This document shows positions 1-7,854 of a DNA stretch of 37,554 bases, piece after piece (the stretch's first letter is position 1; every line of letters begins with the position of its first letter). The position numbers and the translations under genes were made by a program. Under the pieces are notes generated by a model. That model worked only from the letters and a program-made list of their open reading frames with translations. It had not been told where the DNA came from and made no database searches. Source of the DNA: Bacillota bacterium (lineage in GTDB: Bacteria > Bacillota > Clostridia > TANB77 > CAG-465); contig JAEYPQ010000029.1 of assembly GCA_023410645.1 (NCBI GenBank), positions 1-37,554 on the forward strand, in the 5' to 3' direction.

Positions 1-13
1 TTATCACAAACGT

Positions 14-57
14 AAAAAAGAGTAAAGGTTTTCAATTGCGATGAAGTTCCTTTACTC
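14..57 (-). terminator. Intrinsic terminator at the left edge
   Basis: Perfect 9-bp arms (GAGTAAAGG and CCTTTACTC) enclose a 20-nt loop and are followed on the minus strand by six U residues. It belongs to a minus-strand transcript, or acts as a leader attenuator for a gene beyond the left edge. A TATGATAAAAT-like -10 box lies just upstream, at about 61-75 on the minus strand. Confidence 0.6.
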
Positions 58-97
58 ATATATATTTTATCATACTTTCATTTAAAAGAAAAGACCA

Positions 98-118
98 TTG
101 ACAAAAATACTTTGTCAA
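98..118. repeat. 21-bp operator-like palindrome
   Basis: Arms TTGACAAA and TTTGTCAA match over 8 bp and are separated by 5 bp. Both arms resemble a -35 box, but no -10 box sits 16-18 bp away in either direction. It lies between two terminators in a gene-free stretch (1-230). I see nothing else in that stretch. Confidence 0.4.
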
Positions 119-131
119 CAGTCTGAAAAAT

Positions 132-166
132 AAATAATGATAAGTTTTTTACACTTATCATTATTT
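132..166. terminator. Bidirectional terminator after the holin-like gene
   Basis: Perfect 14-bp arms (AAATAATGATAAGT and its complement) flank a 7-nt loop, with U-rich stretches on both sides. It lies about 65 bp past the stop of the minus-strand 99-residue gene and would end that transcript. Confidence 0.65.
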
Positions 167-230
167 ATTTTAATGTACTATATAATAAAGTTAGAAAGTT
201 TTAAGCAATATAATGGATAAAATGATCAAT

Positions 231-530
231 TTATACATTTTCATCTTTATAATCTAATGCTATTTTTATATCATCAAATACTTTCTGAATAAAATTTATT
301 ACATATTCTTTTGTAATTATAAATTTCAAAAATGAAGGTAATTTGTCATATACTTTTTGAAAAACATAATTAAATTTTTCTGAATTTTTTCCATATTCAA
401 ATATTTTTTCAGCCTCTACAATTAAATTTATTGCAAACTCTCTTAAACCTTGTTTTTTTATAGTTATATAACTAGCTAATCCAGCTATTATTATTCCTAT
501 AATAATAATTATTATATACACTGCGTCCAT
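231..530 (-). CDS. Small membrane-anchored protein, LLH phage-holin-like
   Basis: This 99-residue protein has one N-terminal transmembrane segment (about residues 4-23, almost all Ile, Val, Ala and Gly). A basic patch follows, then a helical cytoplasmic tail containing LIVEAEKIF and a region around LPSFLKFIITKEYV. That layout recalls the LLH-family phage holin-like proteins found in prophages and as chromosomal orphans in Clostridia. The match is from memory of the family pattern, not a search. An AAGGAG site lies 9 nt before the ATG. The gene stands alone, with no lysin or other phage gene nearby, and a strong terminator follows it. If it is a holin it is an orphan; a membrane protein of unknown role is equally possible. 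Confidence 0.6.
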   Translation of the reverse strand: MDAVYIIIIIIGIIIAGLASYITIKKQGLREFAINLIVEAEKIFEYGKNSEKFNYVFQKVYDKLPSFLKFIITKEYVINFIQKVFDDIKIALDYKDENV

Positions 531-741
531 TTAATTCAACTCCTTTCTATGTAAAATACTAATGGAAAGGATATCAATCACACAATGTTATTATATTATA
601 TGCATCTAAAAAATGTATTTCTACATATTAAACACACTAATAATTATATTATTCTATTTGAATGTGTTATTTTAAACACTATCTAATTGTTTTAATTTAA
701 ACTACTTTAGTGTATATTATATACATATGGATGGTGATAAT

Positions 742-1062
742 GTGGAAGACAAAATAATAAATAAAAAGCAATTTGGTAAGAAAATTAAAGAAGCTAGAGA
801 AAATCTCAATTTAACACAATTTGAATTAGCTGAAAAAATTGGTGTATCACAAAACTTTTTAGGTGACATTGAAAGAGGCATAAAATTGCCAAGTCTAAGT
901 AAATTAATACAACTTTCGAATGTTCTAAAATTAAGTCTTGATTCAATGTTTGCAGATTCACTTGATAATGTACTTTTTGAGCCAAATGATATATATTATA
1001 CTGATAGACAACTGGCAATAATGAAAAATATTATAAAAACAATAAATGAAAATTTTGAATAA
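742..1062 (+). CDS. XRE-family helix-turn-helix transcriptional regulator
   Basis: A lambda-repressor-like HTH (Cro/C1 type) fills the N-terminal two thirds. It begins at FGKKIKEARENLNLTQ, with the recognition region around GVSQNFLGDIERG and the conserved LPSLSKLIQLSNVLKLSLD end. A tail of about 35 residues (YYTDRQLAIMKNI) follows, which may serve dimerization. The protein is DNA-binding and cytoplasmic; its target is unknown. The start is uncertain: GTG at 742 follows GGTGAT at short spacing, while an ATG at 727 adds five residues but lacks a Shine-Dalgarno and would be nearly leaderless from the TATATT box at 713-718. The gene diverges from the holin-like gene, so it may control it or itself. 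The stop codon runs straight into a palindromic terminator. Confidence 0.85.
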   Translation: MEDKIINKKQFGKKIKEARENLNLTQFELAEKIGVSQNFLGDIERGIKLPSLSKLIQLSNVLKLSLDSMFADSLDNVLFEPNDIYYTDRQLAIMKNIIKTINENFE

Positions 1063-1090
1063 AAAACGACTAGTTAACTAGTCGTTTTTT
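1061..1090. terminator. Perfect 30-bp palindromic bidirectional terminator
   Basis: The palindrome is centred on GTTAAC, with arms AAAAAACGACTAGTT and its complement. It provides A/U tracts on both strands and serves the plus-strand XRE gene and the minus-strand tatD gene. The tatD stop codon (1078-1080) lies inside it. Confidence 0.85.
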
Positions 1091-1851
1091 ATTTTAAAGA
1101 AGTCTAAAGAATTTTTATATACTTTTTCTGATACGTAATTAATATCCATCTCTTTATATTCAGATAGCTTTTTACAAATTATTGGTAAATTTGCTGATGT
1201 ATTTATTGTTCCTCTATACGGAACAGGAGATAAATAAGGTGAATCTGTCTCAATAACTATTTTTTCAATTGGTATTTGCTTTATATACCTTGAAAAACTT
1301 TCATTTCTTTTATATGTAATATTTCCACCAAATGCAACACTATATCCATTTTGAAGTACCAATCTAACTAAATCATCACTTGGTTGAAAACAATGAAATA
1401 ATGCACCATATTCAGGTCTATTTTCTCTTATTATATTATATGTATCAAGTGATGCATCTCTAGAATGAATAACTATTGGCAGTTTTAGTGAATTTGCAAG
1501 CTCAACCTGTTCAATAAATAAATTTCCTTGTGCAAATTTGTTATCCTGAATAAAAGCATAATCAAGCCCAATTTCACCTATTGCAACTATTTTTTTATCT
1601 TCATTTGCTTGATATATATCATAAATATCAATTACTTTATCATTATCCACATCATGAGGATGAATTCCAATTGCACAATATATATAATCATACTTTTCAG
1701 ATAAAGCTAAACTATCTTCTGAACTTTCTTTATTATATCCTATATTTACAATATAATCTACTCCTGCCTTTTTACAGTTATCTAAAACTTCATCCAAATT
1801 ATCTTTATATGCTTCATCATTATAATGTGCGTGTGTATCAATAAATTTCAT
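1078..1851 (-). CDS. tatD: TatD-family metal-dependent DNase
   Basis: A 257-residue TIM-barrel amidohydrolase-type nuclease, normal length for TatD/YcfH. Metal-binding signatures are visible: IDTHAHYND at the N-terminus, GEIGLDYAF in the middle, VIHSRDA, LFHCFQ and the C-terminal ETDSPYLSP. Family members are cytoplasmic, Mg-dependent 3'-5' exonucleases or deoxyribonucleases linked to DNA repair and, in some bacteria, to D-Tyr-tRNA turnover. The second ATG (1851) is preferred over 1857 because GGAGG lies 6 nt before it. The gene is last in the walR-walK-tatD string, starting about 25 bp after walK, so it is probably co-transcribed. Its last codons form one arm of the shared terminator. Confidence 0.93.
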   Translation of the reverse strand: MKFIDTHAHYNDEAYKDNLDEVLDNCKKAGVDYIVNIGYNKESSEDSLALSEKYDYIYCAIGIHPHDVDNDKVIDIYDIYQANEDKKIVAIGEIGLDYAFIQDNKFAQGNLFIEQVELANSLKLPIVIHSRDASLDTYNIIRENRPEYGALFHCFQPSDDLVRLVLQNGYSVAFGGNITYKRNESFSRYIKQIPIEKIVIETDSPYLSPVPYRGTINTSANLPIICKKLSEYKEMDINYVSEKVYKNSLDFFKIKND

Positions 1852-1875
1852 ATTCATCCTCCCTCTTTCAAAAAT

Positions 1876-3255
1876 TTATGCTTTCGTTGGCAAAGTTATT
1901 ATTACTTCAGTACCAATATCAACAGTACTTTTAATATCTATTGTTCCGTTATTTCCATCAATCATTTCCTTTACAATTGAAAGTCCAAGACCTGTTCCAC
2001 CCATTTTTCTTGATCTTGCTTTATCAACTCTATAAAATCTCTCAAAAATTCTTTGTAAATCATTTTCTGGTATGCCAATTCCATTATCGATTACTTTTAT
2101 ATATGCACTTTCATTTACAGCTCCAACATATACTTTTATTTCCCCACCTTCTGGGGTATATTTTATACTATTACTAATAATATTCATTATGACTTGCTCA
2201 ATTGAATCTTTATCAGCATAAACATTAGGTGGTACAATAGTAACATTAAACTCTAGAGTATGCCTTTTCTCTTCAGCTGTGTATTTCATTTTTTCACATA
2301 CACTTTTTGCAAGCTGATCAAGTGAAAACATAGTCTTTTTCAATGTAACCCTTTTGTAATCAAATCTCGATAATTGAAGTAAGTCTGAGACAAGCCTGTC
2401 CATCCTATTTGCTTCTTGATTTATTACCTTAGAAAATCTTAATATTTCTTGAAATGTCAAATCACCATTCATTATTGTTTCTGAATATCCCTTTATTGAG
2501 GTAAGCGGTGTTTTAAGTTCGTGTGAGACATTTGCAACAAATTCTTTTCTTAAATTATCAAGTTTAACATTTTCTGTAATATTTTTTACCATCATTATTA
2601 CACCCATCGGATTTAGTTTATCACTAAAAAATGGTAAAAATACTATATTTAATACATTATCTTCTACTGTTGTTTTTGCTTCTATACTCCTATAATTTGG
2701 AAGATACATTATTTTATCAAAGTCTAATTCTATTCCAAGCTTAGATGATATCTTACCAAAAGTATCATCTTCTTGTACTAGGTTCAAGAGTTTCATTGCT
2801 GACTTATTCATATGTACAACTTGTCTTCCAATTGAAAAGGCAACTACACCATCATCAATATGTTCAAGAATTATTTCTGTTTTACTCTGTTGGCTATTTA
2901 AATCAAAGTGATTCTTTTTTATGACACCCATCATTTGAGTATATGAATCAACCATATCAGAAAGTTCTAAAAATTTATTATATTCCTTTAAATGCCTTGT
3001 TTCAGGTATTTTTCCTTCCGAAACACTTTTCATATTTTTCTCTATTTTTTTTATAGGAAATATTATTACTCTTGCAAGTATATTACTAATAGTTGCAAAT
3101 ATAAGACAAAGAATAAATAATACAATAATATTCTTTGTATCAAATACATTTTCAGTATTTATTATATTAGATGATAGAATTATAGTAGTTATATATACTA
3201 TAACTACTATTGCAACACTAAGAAAGATTATACTACCCTTTATAGATTTTTTCAT
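1876..3255 (-). CDS. walK: Sensor histidine kinase, WalK type with a minimal extracellular loop
   Basis: A 459-residue kinase. Two transmembrane helices (about 8-29 and 42-64) are separated by only about 12 residues outside. A HAMP-like linker (about 62-115) and a cytoplasmic PAS domain (about 125-230) follow. The HisKA domain carries phospho-acceptor His245 in VSHELKTP, and the HATPase domain has the N-box NIISNSIKYT, the G1 box DNGIGIP, the F-box FERFYR and the G2 box GGTGLGLSI. It pairs with the response regulator encoded 22 bp upstream. Most WalK proteins of Bacillus carry a large extracellular PAS domain, which is absent here, so signal input must come through the membrane or the inner PAS. 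PhoR is the alternative name; the WalR-like partner favours WalK. Confidence 0.85.
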   Translation of the reverse strand: MKKSIKGSIIFLSVAIVVIVYITTIILSSNIINTENVFDTKNIIVLFILCLIFATISNILARVIIFPIKKIEKNMKSVSEGKIPETRHLKEYNKFLELSDMVDSYTQMMGVIKKNHFDLNSQQSKTEIILEHIDDGVVAFSIGRQVVHMNKSAMKLLNLVQEDDTFGKISSKLGIELDFDKIMYLPNYRSIEAKTTVEDNVLNIVFLPFFSDKLNPMGVIMMVKNITENVKLDNLRKEFVANVSHELKTPLTSIKGYSETIMNGDLTFQEILRFSKVINQEANRMDRLVSDLLQLSRFDYKRVTLKKTMFSLDQLAKSVCEKMKYTAEEKRHTLEFNVTIVPPNVYADKDSIEQVIMNIISNSIKYTPEGGEIKVYVGAVNESAYIKVIDNGIGIPENDLQRIFERFYRVDKARSRKMGGTGLGLSIVKEMIDGNNGTIDIKSTVDIGTEVIITLPTKA

Positions 3256-3276
3256 AACTTTCTCTCCATATATTTA

Positions 3277-3978
3277 TTATTCTGCTATATAATATCCCAT
3301 TCCCCTTTTTGTTTGAATATATTTAGGATCAGCAGTATTTTGTTCTATTTTCTCTCTTAATCTTCTTATAGTAACGTCCACAGTTCTTACATCACCATAA
3401 AAATCATATCCCCAAACTCCTCTTAATATCTGTTCCCTTGTGAAAACTTGATTAGGAGTTGCTGATAACATCTTTAATAATTCGAATTCTTTTATAGTAA
3501 GGTCAATTATTTTTTCATCAATAATTGCAATATATCTTTCAGGATCAATTGTCATATCTTTTATCTTTATTCTACTCTTTGTTTGTTTCTTTTCATCTTG
3601 TCTTTCATATAGAGTTTGTTTTCTTAAATTAGCCTTAACTCTTGCAATTACTTCTCTTATACTAAATGGTTTTGTCATATAATCATCAGCCCCAAGTTCT
3701 AAACCAATAATCTTATCTACAACTTCCTCTTTTGCAGTAAGCATTATTATAGGACAAACTAGAGATTTTCTTAATTCTTTACATACATTAAATCCGTCTA
3801 TTTTAGGTAACATCAGATCAAGAAGAATTAAATCTGGTTTTATGGCTAAAGCTAATTGTATTGCTTCTTCTCCATCATATGCAACAGTGGTCACAAATCC
3901 CTCTTTCTCTAAGTTGAATTTTAAAATATCTACGATTGGTTTTTCATCATCTACAATTAAGATTCTTTTTTCGTTCAT
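3277..3978 (-). CDS. walR: OmpR-family response regulator, WalR/YycF-like
   Basis: A 233-residue two-domain regulator. The receiver domain (about 3-118) has the acidic pair DD at 10-11, the phosphorylated Asp54 in LLDLMLPK, Thr in LTAKE and Lys in MTKPF. The C-terminal OmpR/PhoB winged helix (about 135-230) contains VWGYDFYGDVRTVDVT and KRGMGYYI, which match WalR very closely. WalR is the essential regulator of peptidoglycan hydrolases and wall turnover in low-GC Gram-positives. A GAGGTGAT site precedes the ATG. It is first in walR-walK-tatD. The usual walH, walI and walJ companions are not downstream. Confidence 0.9.
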   Translation of the reverse strand: MNEKRILIVDDEKPIVDILKFNLEKEGFVTTVAYDGEEAIQLALAIKPDLILLDLMLPKIDGFNVCKELRKSLVCPIIMLTAKEEVVDKIIGLELGADDYMTKPFSIREVIARVKANLRKQTLYERQDEKKQTKSRIKIKDMTIDPERYIAIIDEKIIDLTIKEFELLKMLSATPNQVFTREQILRGVWGYDFYGDVRTVDVTIRRLREKIEQNTADPKYIQTKRGMGYYIAE

Positions 3979-4011
3979 ACAATATCACCTCATAATATCA
4001 CTAATAATGAC

Positions 4012-4020
4012 ATTATATCA
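4012..4020 (-). promoter_or_regulatory. Extended -10 promoter of walR-walK-tatD
   Basis: On the minus strand the sequence reads TGATATAAT (TGn plus TATAAT), about 35 bp before the walR start. No good -35 box is seen, as expected for an extended -10 promoter. A very A/T-rich stretch lies upstream. Confidence 0.5.
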
Positions 4021-4100
4021 TGTAACTATTTTTTTTACTATATTTTTTTAAAAAAATTTTATTTTTTTGTAATATTATTGTAATTTTTGAAATATAATAA

Positions 4101-4136
4101 TAAGCATTAGTTATTTTAATATTAAACTAATGCTTA
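4101..4136 (-). terminator. Hairpin after murI
   Basis: Twelve-base-pair perfect arms (TAAGCATTAGTT and its complement) flank a 12-nt A/T loop just past the murI stop. The following minus-strand sequence is only moderately U-rich, so termination may be partial. Confidence 0.55.
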
Positions 4137-4148
4137 TGTATACAAATA

Positions 4149-4931
4149 TTATCTATTTATAGTATCTAATCTTTTAAATAAACTTTTATAATTTTCTAAT
4201 TTAATATTATCTTCAAGTAATAAACCTGAATTATAAAAAGTAATATTTCCATTACCTTCATTTAATTTATTACTATCTTCTAATATTCTTTTTAAATTTC
4301 TAATAGTACCAACATTTCCATCGATTATATTAACATTATTTAAGAATATTTTTCTAAACATATCTCTATAAAATGAGAAATGTGTGCATCCCAAAACAAC
4401 AGCTTCATATTTGTTAATATCATAGCCTATAAGTTGTTCATTTAGATACGGTATTACCATATTTTCACTGAACTCAAAATTTTCTGCAAATTTTACAAGT
4501 CCTGGAAGGGGTAATAAATCAACAACATTTTCATTATCTAGTTTTGAAATAAGATTTTGTAGTTTTTCCTCCTTTAATGTTAAAGGTGTTGCAGTAACTA
4601 ATACTCTCTTCTCTGGATTTTTATTTTTTTCAATTGCAGGTTTTACAGCAGGTTCCATACCAATAATAGGAATATTATATTTGTTTCTTAATTCATTAAC
4701 TGCCACACTCGTAGCAGTATTACAAGCAATAACTATTGCCTTTACACCTTGTCTTACAATAAAATCTATCGAATCAAAAACATATTTTTTTACTTCTTCT
4801 TTAGTCTTTGAACCATATGGAACATTTAATGTATCAGCATAATATATATAATCTTCATTTGGCAATGTTTTTAGTGCTTCATATAATACACTAATCCCAC
4901 CAATTCCAGAATCAAAAAATCCTATTTTCAT
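4149..4931 (-). CDS. murI: Glutamate racemase
   Basis: A 260-residue, full-length, cofactor-independent racemase that makes D-glutamate for peptidoglycan in the cytoplasm. The N-terminal FDSGIGGISV motif carries the catalytic Asp. The two catalytic cysteines are Cys70 in IACNTATS and Cys182 in LGCTHFS. ADTLNVPYGSK and the GMEPA motif are also present. AAGGAG lies a few bases before the ATG. The gene is transcribed alone: it is followed by a hairpin, and about 210 bp separate it from recR. Candidate TATAAT boxes lie in that gap on the minus strand. Function is assigned with high confidence. Confidence 0.95.
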   Translation of the reverse strand: MKIGFFDSGIGGISVLYEALKTLPNEDYIYYADTLNVPYGSKTKEEVKKYVFDSIDFIVRQGVKAIVIACNTATSVAVNELRNKYNIPIIGMEPAVKPAIEKNKNPEKRVLVTATPLTLKEEKLQNLISKLDNENVVDLLPLPGLVKFAENFEFSENMVIPYLNEQLIGYDINKYEAVVLGCTHFSFYRDMFRKIFLNNVNIIDGNVGTIRNLKRILEDSNKLNEGNGNITFYNSGLLLEDNIKLENYKSLFKRLDTINR

Positions 4932-5001
4932 TTTTTACTCCTTAAATTTATTTTTTAATAAAATAAAATGTATATTATATAACTTCTTACTTATAATATT
5001 A

Positions 5002-5128
5002 ATAACTATTATAGTATATTTATACTAGTAGTTATATATATATTTTTTGTTTTATTGTATACCTTGGTTCCATCCTCTATATGGATAAGGTTTTACAAAA
5101 TAGGTGGAGTATAATACTCCACTTTTTT
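5002..5128 (+). other. Intergenic stretch with a structured segment ending in a terminator
   Basis: An imperfect 34-bp palindrome (5002-5035) is followed by a stem-loop-capable stretch (ATCC...GGAT near 5075-5095). A textbook plus-strand terminator then follows at 5104-5128 (GTGGAGTA, TAA, TACTCCAC, six U). No plus-strand gene leads into this terminator, so a small RNA of roughly 80-100 nt is possible. On the minus strand the same hairpin follows recR but lacks a good U tract. I do not recognise an RNA family. Confidence 0.35.
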
Positions 5129-5143
5129 AATAAAAATATAAAA

Positions 5144-5737
5144 TTACATTTCTCTTCTACCTTCTAAAGCTTTTATTAAAGTAATTTCATCTGTATATTC
5201 TAAATCCCCCCCTACTGGTATTCCATGTGCAATTCTTGTTACTATAATTCCAAGTGGTTTTATTAATCTCGATATATACATTGCAGTTGCTTCACCTTCA
5301 ACAGTAGGATTAGTAGCAAGTATTACTTCTTTTATACTCTCATCTTTCAATCTTTCTAACAACTCTTTTATTTTTATATCACCTGCTGTAATATTATTCA
5401 TTGGAGAGATAGAGCCATGTAAAACATGATAATATCCCTTATATTCGTGTGTTTTTTCCATTGCAACAACGTCTTTTACATTTTCTACAACACATATAAC
5501 TGAGTTATCCCTTTTCGGATTTGAACATATATCACATGGATCATTTTCAGTTATATTATAACATTTTGAACAAAATCTTACTTTTTCTTTAGCTTGTACT
5601 AAAATATTAGCCATATTTTCTGCAACTTCAATTGGTGATTCAAGTATATAAAAAGCAAGTCTTACAGCCGTCTTATGACCTATTCCAGGTAATCTTTCAA
5701 ACTGATTAATTAATTTATTTACTGTATCTGAATACAT
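5144..5737 (-). CDS. recR: Recombination mediator protein RecR
   Basis: A 197-residue full-length RecR, which acts with RecF/RecO to load RecA on gapped DNA. The N-terminal helix-hairpin-helix region holds LPGIGHKTA. The zinc finger uses Cys56, Cys59, Cys68 and Cys71. The Toprim domain runs from about residue 79, with VVENVKDV, ATNPTVEGEATA and a C-terminal HGIPVGGDLEY. It lies 9 bp after ybaB in the scr-dnaX-ybaB-recR string that Bacillus also has, so it is the last gene of that operon. Confidence 0.96.
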   Translation of the reverse strand: MYSDTVNKLINQFERLPGIGHKTAVRLAFYILESPIEVAENMANILVQAKEKVRFCSKCYNITENDPCDICSNPKRDNSVICVVENVKDVVAMEKTHEYKGYYHVLHGSISPMNNITAGDIKIKELLERLKDESIKEVILATNPTVEGEATAMYISRLIKPLGIIVTRIAHGIPVGGDLEYTDEITLIKALEGRREM

Positions 5738-5746
5738 ATATCCTAC

Positions 5747-6085
5747 CTAAAATAGCCCTGGAACGTTGAATTGACCTAATTCTGATTGCATCATTGTATC
5801 TGCCTTATTCAAGGCTTCATTAACAGCAGTAAGTATTAAATCTTGTAACATTTCAGTATCCTCTGGATTAACAACTTCTGGTTTAATTATTATTTCTTTT
5901 ATAACTTTATTACCAGTAGCTCTAACTATAACAGCTCCTCCACCAGCAGAAGTCTCTATATCTTTTTTTGAAACTTCCTCTTGCTTATCTTGCATTTCTT
6001 GTTGCATTTTTTGCGCTTGTTTTATTAAGTTTTGCATATTTCCCAAACCGCCTCCGCCACCTGGGAAACCACCAAATTTAGCCAT
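5747..6085 (-). CDS. YbaB/EbfC-family nucleoid-associated protein
   Basis: A 112-residue member of the small dimeric DNA-binding family. It has the usual Gly-rich N-terminus (FGGFPGGGGGLGN), a helical MQNLIKQAQKMQQEMQ segment, and the core around SAGGGAVIVRATGN and IIIKPEVV. Family members bind DNA non-specifically and may act in recombination or nucleoid structure. The start at 6085 is chosen because AAAGGA lies 8 nt before it; the ATG at 6094 is part of that site. It sits between dnaX and recR, as in most Firmicutes, and is probably co-transcribed with both. Confidence 0.93.
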   Translation of the reverse strand: MAKFGGFPGGGGGLGNMQNLIKQAQKMQQEMQDKQEEVSKKDIETSAGGGAVIVRATGNKVIKEIIIKPEVVNPEDTEMLQDLILTAVNEALNKADTMMQSELGQFNVPGLF

Positions 6086-6138
6086 TTTAATCATCCTTTC
6101 TTTTTACTACTAAATTATAATATATATTTATCATTTTT

Positions 6139-7686
6139 TCAATCTAATTTTGTATAATCCACATTATTTTCTTCAAAAAGCTTTTCTACTTTACTAATAG
6201 TACTTTCATTTTTATCATTTAATTCTACTCTAATATTAGAATTTATGTTATATTTTTCATCTATAACCTGTTTAACTAACGTAATACTTTCTTCAGATTT
6301 AAGTATATTGTATGCAAAATTATTTGAAGTAATTATTATCAACATTGAACCAGAAATATACATGTCTGCACTAGCAAGAGCAGAATATATTTTTATCTTT
6401 CCTTTTTCAATTATACTATTTTTCAGATCTTCTAAATTATCTATTTTCTTTATATTTTGATTATTAAGTTTTTCACTATTTTTTTCTTCAGTCTTATTAT
6501 TTACGTTACTTCTTTCCTCAGATTTATTTAAAGGCTTCATATCATTACTAGAATTATTTGATTTTAATAGTCTCTCTTCTATGACTGATAATCTTTTAAG
6601 GATTCCATCTAATTGTAAATTATTATTTAATGCCATATTATCATCAATAGATATATTACTACTTACATTACTTGTTAGTTCTATAAAACAAGACTTAAAT
6701 ACGATTTCAGGTCTTGAAGTGAGTCTTAAATCATTATCTAATTTAGATAATCTATCTATTATTTTTATATATCTTATTTTTTCATCATTACTTAAATCTT
6801 TTTGTATTAAAGAAGCTAAAAAAGCTTCTGTAATTTGATATGCGAGTTGTCTTAAATCTTTTCCATTTTTTATAACTTTATCCACATTTTCAACAGCAGA
6901 TATTGAATCATATGAGACTATATTATCTACAATATCATTTATTATATCAGTATCTATTGCACCTATAATTTCTTCAACCATTTTCTTTGTTAATATATCA
7001 GATACTTCAGAAATACATCTTTCTACAATACTAAGTGCATCTCTAAGCCCTCCATCTGCAAGTTTTGCAATATATTCTACTGCCTCTTTTTCATATTTAA
7101 CATTTTCTGAATTTAAAACAAATTCTACTCTTGTAACTATATCATTCTCTGATATTTTAGAAAAATCAAATCTAAGACATCTCGAAAGAATAGTCACAGG
7201 AATCTTGTGCTGTTCAGTAGTAGCAAGTATAAATACAACATTAGCAGGAGGCTCTTCAAGTGTTTTAAGCAATGCATTAAATGCACTTGTTGTAAGCATA
7301 TGTGCTTCATCAATAATATATACCCTATATTTTACATCAATAGTTGCATAAACAACTTCTTGTCTTATTTGTCTTATATTTTCAACACTATTATTTGAAG
7401 CAGCATCCATTTCAACAACATCAGTAGTATTACCAGATATTATATTTTTGCATACTTCACATTCATTACACGGTTCACCATCTCTTGGAGATAAACAGTT
7501 AATTGCTCGTGCAAAAACCTTTGCCGCACTTGTTTTTCCAGTTCCTCTGCTACCGCTAAATATATATGCGTGTGATATTTTATTTGATCTTATCTGATTC
7601 TTAAGTATCTTTGTTATATTTTCTTGTCCAATTATACTTTCAAAATTGTCCGGTCTATATTTCCTATATAATGCCATATATGACAT
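6139..7686 (-). CDS. dnaX: DNA polymerase III subunits gamma/tau
   Basis: A 515-residue clamp-loader ATPase. The AAA+ part has Walker A GSRGTGKT (45-52), a zinc module with Cys64, Cys73, Cys76 and Cys79, the Walker B IDEAH motif near 125, sensor 1 LATTE and the SRC arginine finger (168-170). The clamp-loader middle domain ends near residue 360. A charged, Asn/Ser-rich linker (about 370-420) and a C-terminal tau-like domain follow. It loads the beta clamp in the replisome. GAGGTG lies 6-7 nt before the ATG. The gene starts about 25 bp after the SRP RNA and is read with it. It stops with TGA, showing a standard code. The length is slightly short for tau. Confidence 0.95.
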   Translation of the reverse strand: MSYMALYRKYRPDNFESIIGQENITKILKNQIRSNKISHAYIFSGSRGTGKTSAAKVFARAINCLSPRDGEPCNECEVCKNIISGNTTDVVEMDAASNNSVENIRQIRQEVVYATIDVKYRVYIIDEAHMLTTSAFNALLKTLEEPPANVVFILATTEQHKIPVTILSRCLRFDFSKISENDIVTRVEFVLNSENVKYEKEAVEYIAKLADGGLRDALSIVERCISEVSDILTKKMVEEIIGAIDTDIINDIVDNIVSYDSISAVENVDKVIKNGKDLRQLAYQITEAFLASLIQKDLSNDEKIRYIKIIDRLSKLDNDLRLTSRPEIVFKSCFIELTSNVSSNISIDDNMALNNNLQLDGILKRLSVIEERLLKSNNSSNDMKPLNKSEERSNVNNKTEEKNSEKLNNQNIKKIDNLEDLKNSIIEKGKIKIYSALASADMYISGSMLIIITSNNFAYNILKSEESITLVKQVIDEKYNINSNIRVELNDKNESTISKVEKLFEENNVDYTKLD

Positions 7687-7709
7687 ACTTTATCACCTCA
7701 TACAAAATT

Positions 7710-7790
7710 ACACCAAACACATAGAGTGGGTTGCTTATTGCTGCTTCCTTCCGGATCTGACAAGGTTCACAATACTCTATTGTCTGGTGT
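7710..7790 (-). ncRNA. ffs: Signal recognition particle RNA, short 4.5S type
   Basis: The minus strand contains the diagnostic SRP apical core (GTCAGATCCGGAAGGAAGCAGC split over 7741-7760). It is flanked by long complementary arms: ACACCAGACA at the 5' end pairs with the 3' GTGTTTGGTG. The RNA is about 80 nt, helix 8 plus part of helix 5 only. It binds Ffh to target membrane and secreted proteins. A promoter ends 7 nt before its 5' end, so no 5' Alu domain can be present. It precedes dnaX, as scr does in Bacillus. Confidence 0.93.
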
Positions 7791-7796
7791 ATAATA

Positions 7797-7825
7797 ATTA
7801 TACACTATTATAGCTTAAATATCAA
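7797..7825 (-). promoter_or_regulatory. Promoter of the SRP RNA-dnaX operon
   Basis: The minus strand reads TTGATA (7820-7825), a 17-bp spacer and TATAAT (7797-7802), placing transcription start near 7790, exactly at the SRP RNA 5' end. No terminator separates the RNA from dnaX. Confidence 0.7.
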
Positions 7826-7854
7826 GTAAAAATATTACAATTAATAATATTAAA

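Noticed and set aside
1..59. A 19-codon open frame starting ATG at 59 on the minus strand and leaving the window
   Set aside because: No ribosome site precedes it, and the sequence is a perfect hairpin with a U run, better explained as a terminator.
98..118. Divergent promoter based on the two TTGACA-like arms
   Set aside because: No -10 box at 16-18 bp in either direction.
6139..7686. Alternative genetic code with TGA as Trp in this AT-rich genome
   Set aside because: dnaX ends in TGA at the expected position, and Trp is encoded by TGG in the genes read.
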